Made by a program: the position numbers and the translations under genes
Notes under the pieces: generated by a model
Told to the model about the DNA's origin: nothing
The model's database searches: none
The model's input: only the letters and a program-made list of their open reading frames with translations
Assembly (NCBI GenBank): GCA_020747015.1
Contig: JAGTJM010000005.1
Coordinates: 992,001-1,056,000, forward strand
DNA: 64,000 nucleotides
Origin: Pyrenochaeta sp. MPI-SDFR-AT-0127
Lineage: Eukaryota > Ascomycota > Dothideomycetes > Pleosporales > Cucurbitariaceae
Direction of reading: 5' to 3'
In this document: in pieces, positions 42,180-53,346 of the stretch
Numbering within the stretch: position 1 is the first letter of the stretch
Layout: every line of letters begins with the position of its first letter

Positions 42180-44704
42180 GTAGTAGTAGGAGACTGACGC
42201 GCAATGTCTTTCTTTGACGTTTCTTAGAGTTTATTCATAGTGTATAATCTGATTTGTTGTATCATTGGTTTTTCTTACCTTGACGTGACCACTGCTTTCA
42301 CTGTTACTGAGGTTGTCACACATTCAGCCAGCTATTGATTGTTCCCCATTCAGCCGTAAGTACTTTGCAAGCCAGAGTTGAATATCTCTTGCTAAACTTG
42401 TTGTACGACTTCTGATTTTGTAATCTGAGGTCATTACTCTCAATTAGGTTAACCTTTAAGTTTACAGCAAGGCCTAATTACACGCTGAATCCGAAAATGA
42501 AGTGGCAGTCGCTTAGATGAAGGAAATTAGACAGACATCTCATCAACTTTGTTGTGACATGTGTGAAATTCATGAAGCCTGATAGATCGGGCTTGGTTTC
42601 AGAGTCCCATTTCGAAGTACCAAAAAATCTTGTGCTCAGTGATTAAGAAAATACATGGAATCGACAACTAGTCTAGGTAAAATTTCCTACTCCGCTGCAG
42701 CTATCTGCTACGATCCAAAGTCCAGGCCCATCTAATAACATTACTTCTTCTCTTTTCTAATCTTTGACGTTTGCTATATGCTTTTTCAATATTTGTCCAC
42801 GAAGTTTCTTGGTGCGAGAATTCTCAAGGCTGGCCGTTGCGTGTTCAGGCAGTGACATGGTTTTGGCCTGATGGTCAGCAACATTCCGTTTGTTTCGTAA
42901 AAACCCAAGTACGTACCCTGTTTTCGGAGGGCCACACCTCGACTCCAATCGAGCCAAAGTTGAAGACCAGCAATTGTGACGCTGGTCGCGCCGATGGCAA
43001 TGCCAACCCATATGCCGCTACTCGGTTCGCAGGTGAGTTGTGGGTTCACGCAGGTGGCAACAAGATTCGTGCAGTCCATTGCAGATAGAGGAGTGGTTGT
43101 AGGATCTTTGATTGTATATCTTCAATGCTGGAGGACTTTTGCCGATGAGCTCAAGGTCAACGGACTACGGTTCAATTGGAAGTCTCGGTTTCTTATGTAT
43201 GACCAAAGACACAGCAGAGGCATCCTAAGCAGGAGCAAAGCGACACCGCAGTGGAAATGCAATGTAACATTGTGAATTGCGAGTCGTTTGATGACTCTTG
43301 AAATGAAGAATTGAACATGCGCAGGCAGGCAAGAAAGTCGTGAATTATCAAAGTACGCTAGCCAATGCCTGTCTCGTAGACCAAGGAGCTGGCGTTCTGC
43401 GCCACGACGGTACTGCAGCTGCAGGCAGAGCAGGGGTGCAACATAATACTGGAGATCTCAATTACCAGCTCCCTGTTCGGTGGATGCGTCAAGCGTGGCT
43501 ACATGCGAATTTCACATGCCTGTGGCTGTTAGGCTTGCAAGAACCGAAGACTAACCACTACAAATTTTAGAATGCCCTGCGCAGATAGTACAAGAACCAC
43601 AAAAGAAGTTTGGGAGTTGTAAGTTCAAAGCGAACCGAAAGAAATTTATGAATCTCAGTCACGAAGGGGCGGCGTCACGCGACTCCTAAAAGGGAACCGA
43701 GTAACGTCATTTGGCTTACCTTGCAGCATCAGGGACAGAAAAGCTGATTATTGTGGCAGATGACCATTCATTGGCCGAACTTAATCAGAGGAGACAATTT
43801 GAAGGCGCGCGTGTGCATGGTAGATCTGATAGCCCTGCATGGACATCCAACAGCTTGGCTTTCTCCCACCACTGTAAGACCGTTGCGATTCAATGCAGGC
43901 CTTTTGGTGTTGCGCGCCGATTCGCTATCTCTGCAGTCTTATTTTCTTGCTTATGTTGACTGCATAGCCTCTATTAGCCAAGATAGCCATCGCTGACGTA
44001 GACATGGTGTTTGAAACATACCGAACGCATTACATGTAGCAAGATATTCACCGGAGACGCTCGTCTACTATCTCCTGGTAGCTAAGGGATGGGCATCATT
44101 CGACCGGGTCGCATTTTCTTGACAACTGGAAAATGGTCCGCAAAGCGCCGTGATCACAGCGAATGCCGGCTTGGTCAGGAAACCCGAGTTCAGGGGTTTG
44201 ATGGCTTTTGGTCGGTGGATGGAGGCCTTCATGGCGGTTTCACTACGACCGGGCTGGATTAGCGCCAGGTACCGGAGAACTCACCTAGTCCAAATCAAGA
44301 ATGTTTAACGAGCTCTGGCCGCAAGGGGAACGGGGGTTTGCCGCTGCACCGGTCAGCCCTGGGAGCCCATAGTTTTGGCCGTTTACCAAATTATAGAATT
44401 CCCAGCGTCCTTCCCGCCCGTGCACCAAACTAAACACCAGCTACATTATGAGATTCATTCCCGCTCCCAGCTTCAACGAGTTGATCAACTCCTTCCGCTC
44501 GCCGCCTCCACTCTCGTTTTCATTTTTTGAAGCATTCTTATTATATAGCGTTACTCTCGTTCATTTTCCGCTACTCCCTTCAAGTTCCGCATATCCTTCC
44601 TGCAAAACAACTCCAGCATTCGCGTCCATCTTTCCCCGCTTGATCACATCTCGTTTTCTTTTTTACCACAGGAATTTGTCACCCTTCTCTCACCAGTACA
44701 CCTC
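42180..44704. other. Gene-poor intergenic region
   Basis: 2.5 kb. Apart from a weak small-protein candidate on the minus strand (42786-43079), no supported gene. The leader before 44705 is pyrimidine-rich. Confidence 0.5.
42786..43079 (-). CDS. Possible small membrane protein (weak)
   Basis: A 97-codon frame starting MDCTNLVATCVNPQLTC with three regularly spaced Cys, then one hydrophobic segment (IWVGIAIGATSVTIAGLQLW) and a basic flank. A possible intron (42858-42904, GTACGT donor, ATCAG acceptor) would shorten the product to about 58 residues. There is no known family, and the frame could be chance. Isolated in a gene-poor stretch. Confidence 0.25.
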   Translation of the reverse strand: MDCTNLVATCVNPQLTCEPSSGIWVGIAIGATSVTIAGLQLWLDWSRGVALRKQGTYLGFYETNGMLLTIRPKPCHCLNTQRPALRILAPRNFVDKY

Positions 44705-45824
44705 ATGGAACACCTTTCGCAGGACACCCAGTCCCAATCCCACGGTCCCGTTCCCAATAGAGTTGCGGGACCCGACACAGACACCGATATGGACGCATGC
44801 CTAGACGACATATTCACCCAATACACCGATCCAGACATCTATTTCGACGGCGCCGCAGAACAGTCTCAGATTCAATCGGAGAGCATTACTCACGACCTTC
44901 AACCAGCAGAATTGGCCATCCTGACTCATGCTGGCGGTATGTTCAAACAAAATGCTTTAAACCTACAACGCCGCTTATATTGATGCAGATGCAAGTCAAG
45001 CCGCCCATTCTGTCTTTGGTATGCGTGCCCGCCTCTGTCGCACTACATCCTCGAGTTCCACCGCGCCTCTTTCAACTAATTCCCAGCTTGGTGATGCTCC
45101 ATACGACCTTGATGACGTGAGTGATATGGACACGGAAATGCCCAACATCAAAAGACGGAAGACAGAAGATGGGTGTACACCGGTTTCGACACCATCCAAC
45201 TGCGTTTCGTCTGGTACGAACCCCACAGCCCGCTCGTCGCTGCTAACAACAGCCACGGCGCGCTCATCGGTACTCTCGACTAGTACTACCCGCTCATCTG
45301 TACTCTCGACTTCCACTTCCCGCTCATCGGTATCATCGATATCAACAAATCACTTATCCACGGATGAGACATATGAATGCCCAGTCTGTAATATGGGTAA
45401 AGGGGCTGCTCAACGCACATATACGCGAAAGAGAGAAGCCGCAGATAACGGCGATACCTCAAGAGGAACTCCAGAGACGACCTTACAGTCAAATCCCCGC
45501 CAAGTCAAACGGCCCGGCCAATTCAAGAGTGTGACTTGGTTCAACAATCACATGACGGCTCACCACCAGGAACTTTTTCGAAGGACCAATTCTGAGGAGC
45601 TACTTTGTCTCTTCTGCCCATGCGCAACCGTCATGGGACAGCCCAAGTGTACTGGGCGCTTTGAGAGTGTTGATGACTTGCTACTCCACCTTTTGAATAA
45701 TCATTCGAAACCATCTGACGTGCGTACCAAATTCCACCACTGGTGCCCACCATTATCCACACGCTCCTATCCACGACAAATTCTCGAGAAATTGAAAAAT
45801 TTAAAAGGCCCATCCTCGGCGTAG
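44705..45824 (+). CDS. Uncharacterised C2H2-like zinc-finger protein
   Basis: I do not recognise the family. Exons 44705-44936 and 44989-45824 join over a 52-bp intron (44937-44988; GTATGT donor, ATGCAG acceptor), phase 1, giving 355 residues. The N-terminus is acidic (DTDTDMDACLDDIFTQY). A bipartite-like basic patch IKRRK follows, then a Ser/Thr-rich repeat segment (TARSSVLSTST units). Two Cys/His groups lie in the C-terminal half: YECPVC with NNHMTAHH further on, and LLCLFC with LLHLLNNHSK, spaced wider than in standard C2H2 fingers. The end is basic (EKLKNLKG). I infer a nuclear, possibly DNA-binding protein. It is convergent with another uncharacterised gene. Confidence 0.75.
44937..44988 (+). 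other. Intron in zinc-finger gene
   Basis: GTATGT donor and GATGCAG acceptor; joins L-T-H-A-G to D-A-S-Q-A-A. Confidence 0.8.
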
Positions 45825-46528
45825 GGCTGAGAGAATATGTTGTCAACTTGGGAACATGGACGATACATTGCTCTACATTGATGAGCCCTTTTCGCAGTGC
45901 TACCGCGCGCACCAATGGGCTATGAATGATGGGCTATGATTGATGGTAATTGATGGAACAAGTGATCATGAACTTATTACTAAGAAGGATTCTCAGCTGG
46001 ATATCTAGATACTACTTTGTAACATAATTGTATGATTATGCCCACTTTGGGCGAAAGGTGGTGCGCTTTGGCGCACACCTTACTTCAAATCTAAAATGAA
46101 AATTACTGAATGATGTTCCCTTTGAACATTTGAGGACTGGAGCAGTTATCCACGTAGAGAGCTCTGTATCTTACCTGTGCCTTTACCAGACGTCTGAAAA
46201 GTAATTTGACTATGACAATTAATTGTGCTTGAGTCATTCCTAACTACACCTAACGCCCCAAAGAACTACCGGTGTTCAGACGTCCACATACGATTTGTAC
46301 CGCTTTCCTACATTTCTGCGCTACTTGCAGGCAAAGTACTAAAACCAAAAGATAGACAAACAAGAAGATTTACGGGCAAGGAAGGCCGCATATCCATGTA
46401 TTCAAGGGTAATACGAAGCAAAAGAGATCCAAACAGAAATCCAGTCCGACACACAAAAGGTAAGACAGACTAAAACTACTACTTAACCACACTGGACTCT
46501 CTCTATAAACAAAGCAGCTAGACTTGTA
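45825..46528. other. Intergenic region between convergent genes
   Basis: Contains two adjacent hairpin-forming inverted repeats at 46040-46052 and 46055-46081. No gene seen. Confidence 0.5.
46040..46081. repeat. Two adjacent hairpin-forming inverted repeats
   Basis: GCCCA-CTT-TGGGC (46040-46052) and a longer stem with GTGCGC-TTTG-GCGCAC core and AAGGTG/ACCTT outer arms (46055-46081, one bulge). Confidence 0.7.
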
Positions 46529-47885
46529 CTAGGTATAAGGATTGACGGCAGGCTCCCAGAAATGGCTATCAAGAATCTCTTCGCGTCCGCACACCTCGTA
46601 GCCATGCGTAAGGATTCTATTGAAGCTACCATGTTGCCGAAAACATGGTAGACACAGCCAGGTATCCCTCCAATCCTCCCCATGATCATGTCTGTAAATT
46701 GATATATCCGTATCGATCAGATGCAGTGGTCTTGCAAAACTGGGTGTCTCGGGTGGATCAGGGCTACTATCTCGTTCTGGCATCGAAGCTCTACGTGGTG
46801 AAGTGCGCGCTGATGATGAGGGTTGAGGGTCCCCTTGAAAGCTCGCCCTGCTGCCAAGTCTGGCTGAAGAAAGCCCAGGAACATCGCGGCTTCCAATTTG
46901 GCTAGCGGGATCCGAAGATGTAGGAGCATTATTGATACTAGCTGAGCCTTGAGTGAGGGAATCATTATTGTCACCTACGGCGGCAAGTAATGTGGCAGGA
47001 ATTATCTTCGACCGACCTAACGTTCTTGTTTGTGATCTTGATCTGTTTGCTCTACATTTTCTCTTTGATGACATATCGTTCGAGGCACTTGGACTGAGGG
47101 TTCTTTTAACAGCTACAACACAATTTCAGCGACAGCGCAATTGAAGAGGGTCTGTACATACGAATTTTGTTCAGGCACCCATTGCAAGATGGCTCATACC
47201 CATCAGACACCATTGTTCCTGCGGTTGAAGCCTCAGTGACTGCTGATGTTGGAGGCTCAGTAGGTGACGATGTAGACGACATGTTCGAATCAACATCACA
47301 AAATATCAGCGGCGACTCTGTGGTAGAACTATCTTTGTTGTGCCCCAAAGGTTGCGTGTTGGATACTAAACTTGGTAGACGTAGACCGCCAACACGAGGT
47401 CGTTGAGATAATACCCCTGGACTGCCCAACTTGACATTGTGCGCATCAGCTTGAAAAGTCTCCTCATAAAGAAAGTTTGACATATTTGACTCGCTTTGAC
47501 CAAAACCTCTCTTGCTTTTACTTGTCGGCGAAGAAGGACAATGAAGACCAAGAGTGAGAAAACACGATGATGATCCGGGACTGTCCGGGGTGCCATCAGC
47601 GCCATGAGAGCATGCCTTGTGACAGCGCGCTTCGTCAGCTGCTCGCAGCTTGTCGCGAGCATCCTGGGCAATGGTAGCGCCGCCTATCCAAACCGAGGAT
47701 GTTCGTGCTCTTGAGTCATGAGGGTTGGCCGAGTACGTCGGAGTGTTTTGCGGTGTATCTCTCGCGTGGATGCCCCTTGGGTTACCTCTACCATTAATCT
47801 CATCAAGAAGTTGCCGGAGAAGCGAGCTGGAGGGCCCGTTGTCTGAGAAAGAGACACTGCCTGACTGGGGGAAAGGAGTAGTCAT
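46529..47885 (-). CDS. Uncharacterised Ser-rich protein with Cys/His end
   Basis: No family recognised. Two exons on the minus strand, 47885-47162 and 47112-46529, join over a 49-bp intron (47113-47161; GTATGT donor, TGTAG acceptor), phase 1; 435 residues. The protein is hydrophilic and Ser/Pro-rich with several Cys: RCHKACSHG, CFLTLGLHC and SCNGCLNK. A basic segment (SSKRKCRANRSRSQTR) after the splice would be a nuclear signal. The C-terminal 60 residues are more conserved-looking: DISIYRHDHGEDWRDTWLCL then PCFRQHGSFNRI, with two Cys and several His. It is convergent with the zinc-finger gene and may be a second nuclear regulator; this is a guess. Confidence 0.7.
47113..47161 (-). other. Intron in Ser-rich protein gene
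   Basis: GTATGT donor and TTGTAG acceptor; joins C-L-N-K-I to P-V-K-R-T-L-S. Confidence 0.8.
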
Positions 47886-48322
47886 GTTTGTGTAGGATGC
47901 TCATGCAATATGGATCGAGAGCAATGTAGAGGAATCGATGCAAAAGAGCAATGAGAGCCACCTCTGCAGGCGGCGTAGAGGGTGAGGTTGAAAGATCCAC
48001 GGTGGAAATGATGTGGTACGTATTGAGGAGAGTCACTTTGAGAGAAAGGAGCGCATGACGGCAGAATGGAAGGAGGGACACGTGACCAAACCTCTTCATC
48101 ACGGAGAAGGCAGGGACCAAAATTGAAGCGGAAAAGATGACGGATACAAGCAGAACGGATCATAAAACTCGTGCGACACAAGCCGTGAGTTGTCATGATA
48201 AGGTGAAATTTAGCTACGAGATGCCACATAGCTCTCACCTGATATGGTATTCTACAAGCCTCGTTCTATCATGCGGAGGCTTCACCGTTGCGCCAGTAGA
48301 TGTCATTTAGTCGTCACGTATC
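47886..48322. other. Intergenic region
   Basis: Promoter of the Ser-rich protein and 3' flank of PRE9, both minus strand. Nothing else seen. Confidence 0.5.
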
Positions 48323-49236
48323 TCATGTCTCGGACATTTCAGTGTCTTCAGCCTTGGCCAGGCCATGCTCCTTCAACAGAGCATCGATCTCATCCGCGCC
48401 CCAAAGATGGTGGTAGATCTTTCCTGTTTTGGTCTTTCCAACGGTCGCAAACTCGACTGCGAAACGTTAGTGATGAGAGCCAAATGTCAATTCTGGAATA
48501 CGAACTCTTCTCGCTGCTCAACTTGGTCGAGTCCATGGTCTTGCTAAGTACCTTGACTGCAAGTCCGCACGCCTCCTTCAAGTCGCATTCCTCTTTGTAG
48601 TCTTGCTTCAGCAAGCTTTGAGCAGAGGCATTGTTTGCGCCCACGCTCGTTGCCTTCCAGCCACCGTAGTTGCCACTGGGGTTGCTCTGGTAGAGCTGGA
48701 ACTGTCGCTGTGGATCCCAACCGGCGTAGATGAAAGACACGCCAAAGGGCCGGAGGCCACCGTGTTGCGTATAACCTTGTTTTAGATCGCATAGGCGGCG
48801 GACGAGTTGCTCGCAGGGAATGTCTTCGTTGTAGGTGAGGAGGTATCGCTGGGCGGCTTGGCGGGCGTAATTGATGAGGATGTTGGCGTCGGCGGTCATA
48901 CCTGCTACAGCGCAGATCATGTTGCTGATGACATTAATCAGCATAGAAGAGAGCGAAAAGAAGGCTGTACGCACTCGTTGAGGATGTACAGCTTCTCCGC
49001 CGATGTATCCTGCTCCAATAGCTTGCTGGTAACCTTCCTCTCTGCGGCGAGAACGATGCCATCCTGAGCTAATATGCCTAATGCGGTTCCTGCGTGCGAG
49101 ATAGCCTCGAGTGCATATTCGACCTGGTACAAGCGTCCTTCTGGGGAGAAGATGGTTGTCTGCAGCCGTTATTTAGCTGATGGTATACTGACAGCGGCGG
49201 GGTGGTCCTTACCCGGGAATCATATCTCCGCGACAT
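48323..49236 (-). CDS. PRE9: 20S proteasome subunit alpha3
   Basis: Structural alpha-ring subunit of the 20S proteasome core (yeast Pre9, human PSMA4). Four exons on the minus strand: 49236-49213 (MSRRYDSR only), 49159-48975, 48924-48506 and 48456-48323; introns 53, 50 and 49 bp; 253 residues, usual length. The joined N-terminus [20 protein letters not shown] is the alpha-subunit signature, followed by VEYALEAISHAGTALGIL and AAERKV. KQGYTQHGGLRPFGVSFIYA and YQSNPSGNYGGWKA fix the alpha3 identity. The C-terminus is Lys/Glu-rich, ending in AEDTEMSET. The start codon lies 255 bp from that of URN1 on the opposite strand. Confidence 0.97.
48457..48505 (-). other. PRE9 intron 3
   Basis: GTTCGT donor, CACTAAC branch, CGCAG acceptor; phase 1. 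Confidence 0.9.
48925..48974 (-). other. PRE9 intron 2
   Basis: GTGCGT donor, TGCTGATT branch, ATCAG acceptor; phase 2. Confidence 0.9.
49160..49212 (-). other. PRE9 intron 1
   Basis: GTAAGG donor and CTGCAG acceptor, after codon 8. Confidence 0.9.
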
Positions 49237-49491
49237 GATTACGACCTACTCAAGAGAGACCAGGAAATATTGTGGGGTGTAGAGGAGAAGAGGAGTAAGA
49301 GGGTACGGCGGGGAAATTGGGGTGTGAGCTGGTGTTGACGAGAGCTCCAGGCACAAGCTACCACGCGTCGGCGATTCAAATTCTTGGCACCGATCACTTT
49401 TCGAGAATTGGGCGGATTGCAACTCCAACTTGCGCATCATCGTCTTCAATTAGTCAGAACTGGGTAGCTTTAGGTAATTGTGCTATTGAGC
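49237..49491. promoter_or_regulatory. Divergent promoter, PRE9 / URN1
   Basis: 255 bp between the two start codons. No TATA box seen; contains no Rpn4-type proteasome element that I can recognise. Confidence 0.6.
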
Positions 49492-51274
49492 ATGTCTGAC
49501 CTACCAGCTCGACCGTCTGCGCCTGCGCCTGCTCTGCCGCAAGGCTGGACAGAGCACAAGGCCCCATCAGGTAGCTATAGCTAGCTCTCACGGCGTAATA
49601 TGCCCATGCTAATGTATTGTAGGACATACGTACTTCTATAACAAAGAAACGAAGAAATCTACCTATACAAGACCAACAATAGAAACACCGCAAGCCCACA
49701 ATCCTCCACCTGCTCCCCAATCATCCTCACTCGATGGGGGCGCCTATTCGAACAACCACAACACCCATCCGGCTCAGAATGTCTTCAATCCCCAACGGCA
49801 GATGCAGGATCTCATCTTTGCAAGTGCGCCAAAACAATTCATACAGCCTGATAGGTCACAGCATCAGTCAAGAGGGGGACACCGTGGGGCCTTCCGTGGC
49901 GGACACAATAGCTTCAACGACCGAAGAAGGCAACAAGATGATAGACCGAAACATCGTCAAGATATCCCAAACTGTGCACCATGGGTGTTAGTGAAGACAA
50001 AGTTTGGCAGAAGATTTGTGTGGAACAAGGACACAAACGAGAGCTTCTGGAAGTTCCCACCACGGGTGATGACGGCCGTAGTGGAGTTCGACCGCAAAGA
50101 GCGTGAGCGGAAGGAGCGTCGAGAGCGTGCCGAGCACAGCGATGTGGAGGATGTGGATGATGCCATGGCAGAAATCGAAGCTGAGCTTGCAGAAGCAGAA
50201 GAGGAGGTGGAAATAGTGGAGGTAGATGGCGACGAAGGAATGGAGAATGATGAAGAGTACGAAGAGGTCGAAGTCACAGATGATGAGGGTCAAGAAGCAG
50301 GAAGCGCACCAAAACGACAACGTACGGAAGACCCGATAGGAGATCAACCACCGAATGATGAGGACGATGATTTAGCATGGCAATTGGCACAAATGGAAGA
50401 GTTGGAGCAGATGGAGGAAGACCAAGGATACGACGAAGAAGTCTACGAAGACGAAGAACCAGCGCTCACAGAGGAGGACTGTAAGTCACTGTTCAAGGAA
50501 TTGCTGGACGACACACGGATAAGCCCATTCACGCCTTGGGATAAGATCTTGGAAGATGGTGTGCTCTACGACGATGAACGATACAAAGCGCTGCCAAACA
50601 TGATCGCCCGTAAAGAATGTTTTAATGAATGGTCGCGTGTGAAGGCCCAATCCCTCAAGGAAGAGAAGGCCAGGCTACAGAAGCGTGATCCAAGAATACC
50701 ATATCTGGCACTTCTGGACACACATGCGACACCAAAACTATATTGGCCAGAGTTCCGACGAAAATACAAAAAGGAGCCGGAGCTGAAAGATGGAAAGCTT
50801 TCAGACAAGGAAAAGGAGAAGCTATACAGAGACCATATTAAGAGGCTTGGCATGAGATCGTCAGAACTCAAAACCGACCTCTCTGGCCTGCTACGGGCGC
50901 AGCCTCTTGCGCTACTCAACCGCTCGTCAACACTCGACACCCTCCCATCGACAATCCTTACCGACCTTCGCTATATATCCCTGCCACCAGCAACCCGTGA
51001 CTCTCTGATCAAGACGTACATATCAACACTACCTCCAGCCCCCGAAGGCGCAGCCTACTCTGCAGAAGAAGAAGCTGAGCGAGCAAAGAAGTGGGCCGAA
51101 AGAGAGCGGCGTGAAAAAGCTCTTGCAGAACGAGAGCGAAGGGTGCGCGATGAAAAACGAAAGCAAGAAAGGGATCTAGCGTATGGAAAGGGGAGGTTAA
51201 GGGAGGAAGAGGAAGAGATAGAGCGAGCCATGAAGGTCGGGAAGGAAGGTTTGAGAGGACATTTAGAGTCTTGA
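49492..51274 (+). CDS. URN1: WW/FF-domain splicing factor Urn1
   Basis: Spliceosome-linked WW and FF domain protein (yeast Urn1). A 79-base first exon (49492-49570, MSDLPARPSA...) joins over a 52-bp intron to exon 49623-51274; 576 residues. The splice runs through the first WW domain: ALPQGWTEHKAPSG then HTYFYNKETKKSTYTRP, with Trp19 kept and the second Trp replaced by Tyr. A WW-like segment PWVLVKTKFGRRFVWN...SFWKFP lies at about 145-172. Acidic, Glu/Asp-rich stretches follow, then an FF domain (about 306-370) with FKELLDDTRISPFTPWDKIL and CFNEWSRVK. The C-terminus is a charged coiled coil. A single-frame reading starts only at 49802 and would miss the first WW domain. Confidence 0.92.
49571..49622 (+). 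other. Intron in URN1
   Basis: GTAGCT donor, TGCTAAT branch, TTGTAG acceptor; phase 1, within the first WW domain. Confidence 0.9.
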
Positions 51275-51810
51275 ACATCTGCGAATTATAGCCGTGGGCC
51301 TCCGAATGAAGCAATTCACATTTTAAACATCGCCTGGTCGCTTTCAAATGCTTTGGTTGGCCTTCACCGGTAGCTGCTACACGGCCACCTCACCATAAAT
51401 CATGACTACACTCGCCAACCTAGAGTCTTGGTTTTCTCTAAGTTGTCGGTATGGACGGCCTGGCAGGGTCCTTGACGGCGAAACATGCGGGCGACATACA
51501 ACAGGGCTGATTATCCGACAACAATACAGTTTCAAGATAGTCAGCATCTTTACATGCTCGCATGAGACCAATTAAATGTGAAGACATATTGAAACCAACG
51601 TCGTAAATCATCGTAAATCTATCGCATCAACTGATCAGAGGGACGTGGACTGGCAATAAGAAAATCACCCATTCGAACAAATTACAAAACGTTAGATGGG
51701 GGGATCTAATACTATTTGAAACAGTATTCTTCTTTCTTCCTTCTATTCTACCCTTGCTTCGAAAAGCTACTCAATCGCTCTTCCGCCGCAGTCCATCTGC
51801 CTCAGTGACT
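51275..51810. other. Intergenic region between convergent genes
   Basis: 3' flanks of URN1 and the GH43 gene. No feature recognised. Confidence 0.5.
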
Positions 51811-53346
51811 TCAACTAGCCGTCGGAGCCAAAACCTCCCACTCCTTCACACCCACACCACCGTACTGACTTCCACTTCCAGACGCTGTCAATATGGCCCT
51901 CACTGAGGTTGTACTAATTTGTGAAAATTTAACCTCTGCTGGACTGTTGGTCACTGTCGTAGGGTACGAGCCTACCACCCCTGGAACAGCTGTCCAAGCC
52001 CCAGCACTGTTGAGATATTCCATCCTCCAACTTGCCGGCGGAGGAACGCCAATATTCGACCCGGCGGGCTGGTCAGCAAAGAAAGCCATCCGTGCCCCAT
52101 TTAATGTCACAGCAGCGTCCCACGTAAGGACGAGGGTGGATGTTTGTGGTGACTGGGCGCCATTGTACGAAGACCAGTATTGTGGTGGCAGCGGGTTGAC
52201 TGGGACTTTGCCGTCATTGATGGCGGCAACCCAGTATTGGATGGGTGTTGCACCTACGGAACTTGGACGAGCACGTAAGGCGACGTTGCGTGTTGGCTGA
52301 GCGGCTGGTGCTGGACGGCGGGTCTGCACGACCTTATTGATGCGAGGAGGACTCTGAGAATCATCGAACGTCATCTCATCGAAAGCAACGCTGCGCCGGA
52401 AATGTCCTCCCGTGTTTGCATCCGCGGTATGATATACGAGGTACCAGCGTCCATTGAGTTCGACTGCGCCAGAATGAGATGTTGTCGAGGACACAATGCC
52501 CAGAAGTACGCCTCGATATGTCCAAGGGCCCATCGGTGAGGATGCAGTGCCATATGCGATGCAGGCGTGGTAGGAAGTAGGCGTACACGGTGATTGTGGG
52601 CCTGCATTGTTCGCAGCGTATAACATGTAGTATGTGCCCTTTCGCTTCATGATCCAAGGAGCCTCGAAAAACCCTGACAAGCTTGACACTGTCGTGACCT
52701 GAGATGTTATGGTCACCATGTCGCTGGCCATCTGATAACCGCGGAGCGCTCCAAAGGTGCCATAGTAGATTATCGCCCGTCCATCATCATCGACGAGAAC
52801 CGTAGGATCAATATTCTGGATGTTATTCCCAGGCGCAGGCACAGATTGGGAAAGGATCGGACCAGAAGGGTGAGCATCTTTGTACGGCCCTAGGGGACTA
52901 TCTGCAACCGCGACACCGATCGCAAATCTATCTTGATTGCGTGACGCAGCCTCTGTAACTGGCGCATACAGATAAAACTTCCCGCTCGGCCCCCTCACAA
53001 TCTGTGAAGCATATGCTGTCCCCGGAGCTGCCCAAGCAAAGACTCCCTCTGGCTTGGCGATATTGGGATAAAAGCTCCATTCCGAACCCGCTGGATTAGG
53101 AGTTGATTTCGAGACAAATAGTTCCCACTCATTGATTATGAAGTTGTTCTCATTTTGGGGTGCTGCGTCTCGACCAGCAAGGATGTAAAGGGTGTTGTTC
53201 ACGACGAATGGTGCTGGATCGGCAGAGAAGTAAGATCCGTCGGCCAGGATGGGGTTACCTGTCGATTGGATCGTGACAGGTTGCGACTGCGCAGCTACGC
53301 CCAGGCACTGGAGGAGCAAGACAGCCGCTATGGATTGGAAAGCCAT
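51811..53346 (-). CDS. Secreted GH43-family glycoside hydrolase
   Basis: Secreted enzyme of glycoside hydrolase family 43 (arabinan- or xylan-side-chain degrading). Single exon, 511 residues. Residues 1-19 are a signal peptide (MAFQSIAAVLLLQCLGVAAQ). The five-blade propeller spans about 25-340, with the three acids in place: Asp43 in SADPAPF (base), Asp180 in NIDPTVLVDDDG (pKa modulator) and Glu228 in GFFEAPWIMKR (acid). HTADANTGGHFRRSVAFDEM fits the end of the domain. A C-terminal module of about 150 residues (WVAAINDG..PQYWSSYNG, then LTWDAAVTLNGARMAFF) resembles a discoidin-type (F5/8C) carbohydrate-binding fold. It may target arabinose-containing plant wall polymers; exact activity is not readable from sequence. 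Confidence 0.93.
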   Translation of the reverse strand: MAFQSIAAVLLLQCLGVAAQSQPVTIQSTGNPILADGSYFSADPAPFVVNNTLYILAGRDAAPQNENNFIINEWELFVSKSTPNPAGSEWSFYPNIAKPEGVFAWAAPGTAYASQIVRGPSGKFYLYAPVTEAASRNQDRFAIGVAVADSPLGPYKDAHPSGPILSQSVPAPGNNIQNIDPTVLVDDDGRAIIYYGTFGALRGYQMASDMVTITSQVTTVSSLSGFFEAPWIMKRKGTYYMLYAANNAGPQSPCTPTSYHACIAYGTASSPMGPWTYRGVLLGIVSSTTSHSGAVELNGRWYLVYHTADANTGGHFRRSVAFDEMTFDDSQSPPRINKVVQTRRPAPAAQPTRNVALRARPSSVGATPIQYWVAAINDGKVPVNPLPPQYWSSYNGAQSPQTSTLVLTWDAAVTLNGARMAFFADQPAGSNIGVPPPASWRMEYLNSAGAWTAVPGVVGSYPTTVTNSPAEVKFSQISTTSVRAILTASGSGSQYGGVGVKEWEVLAPTAS

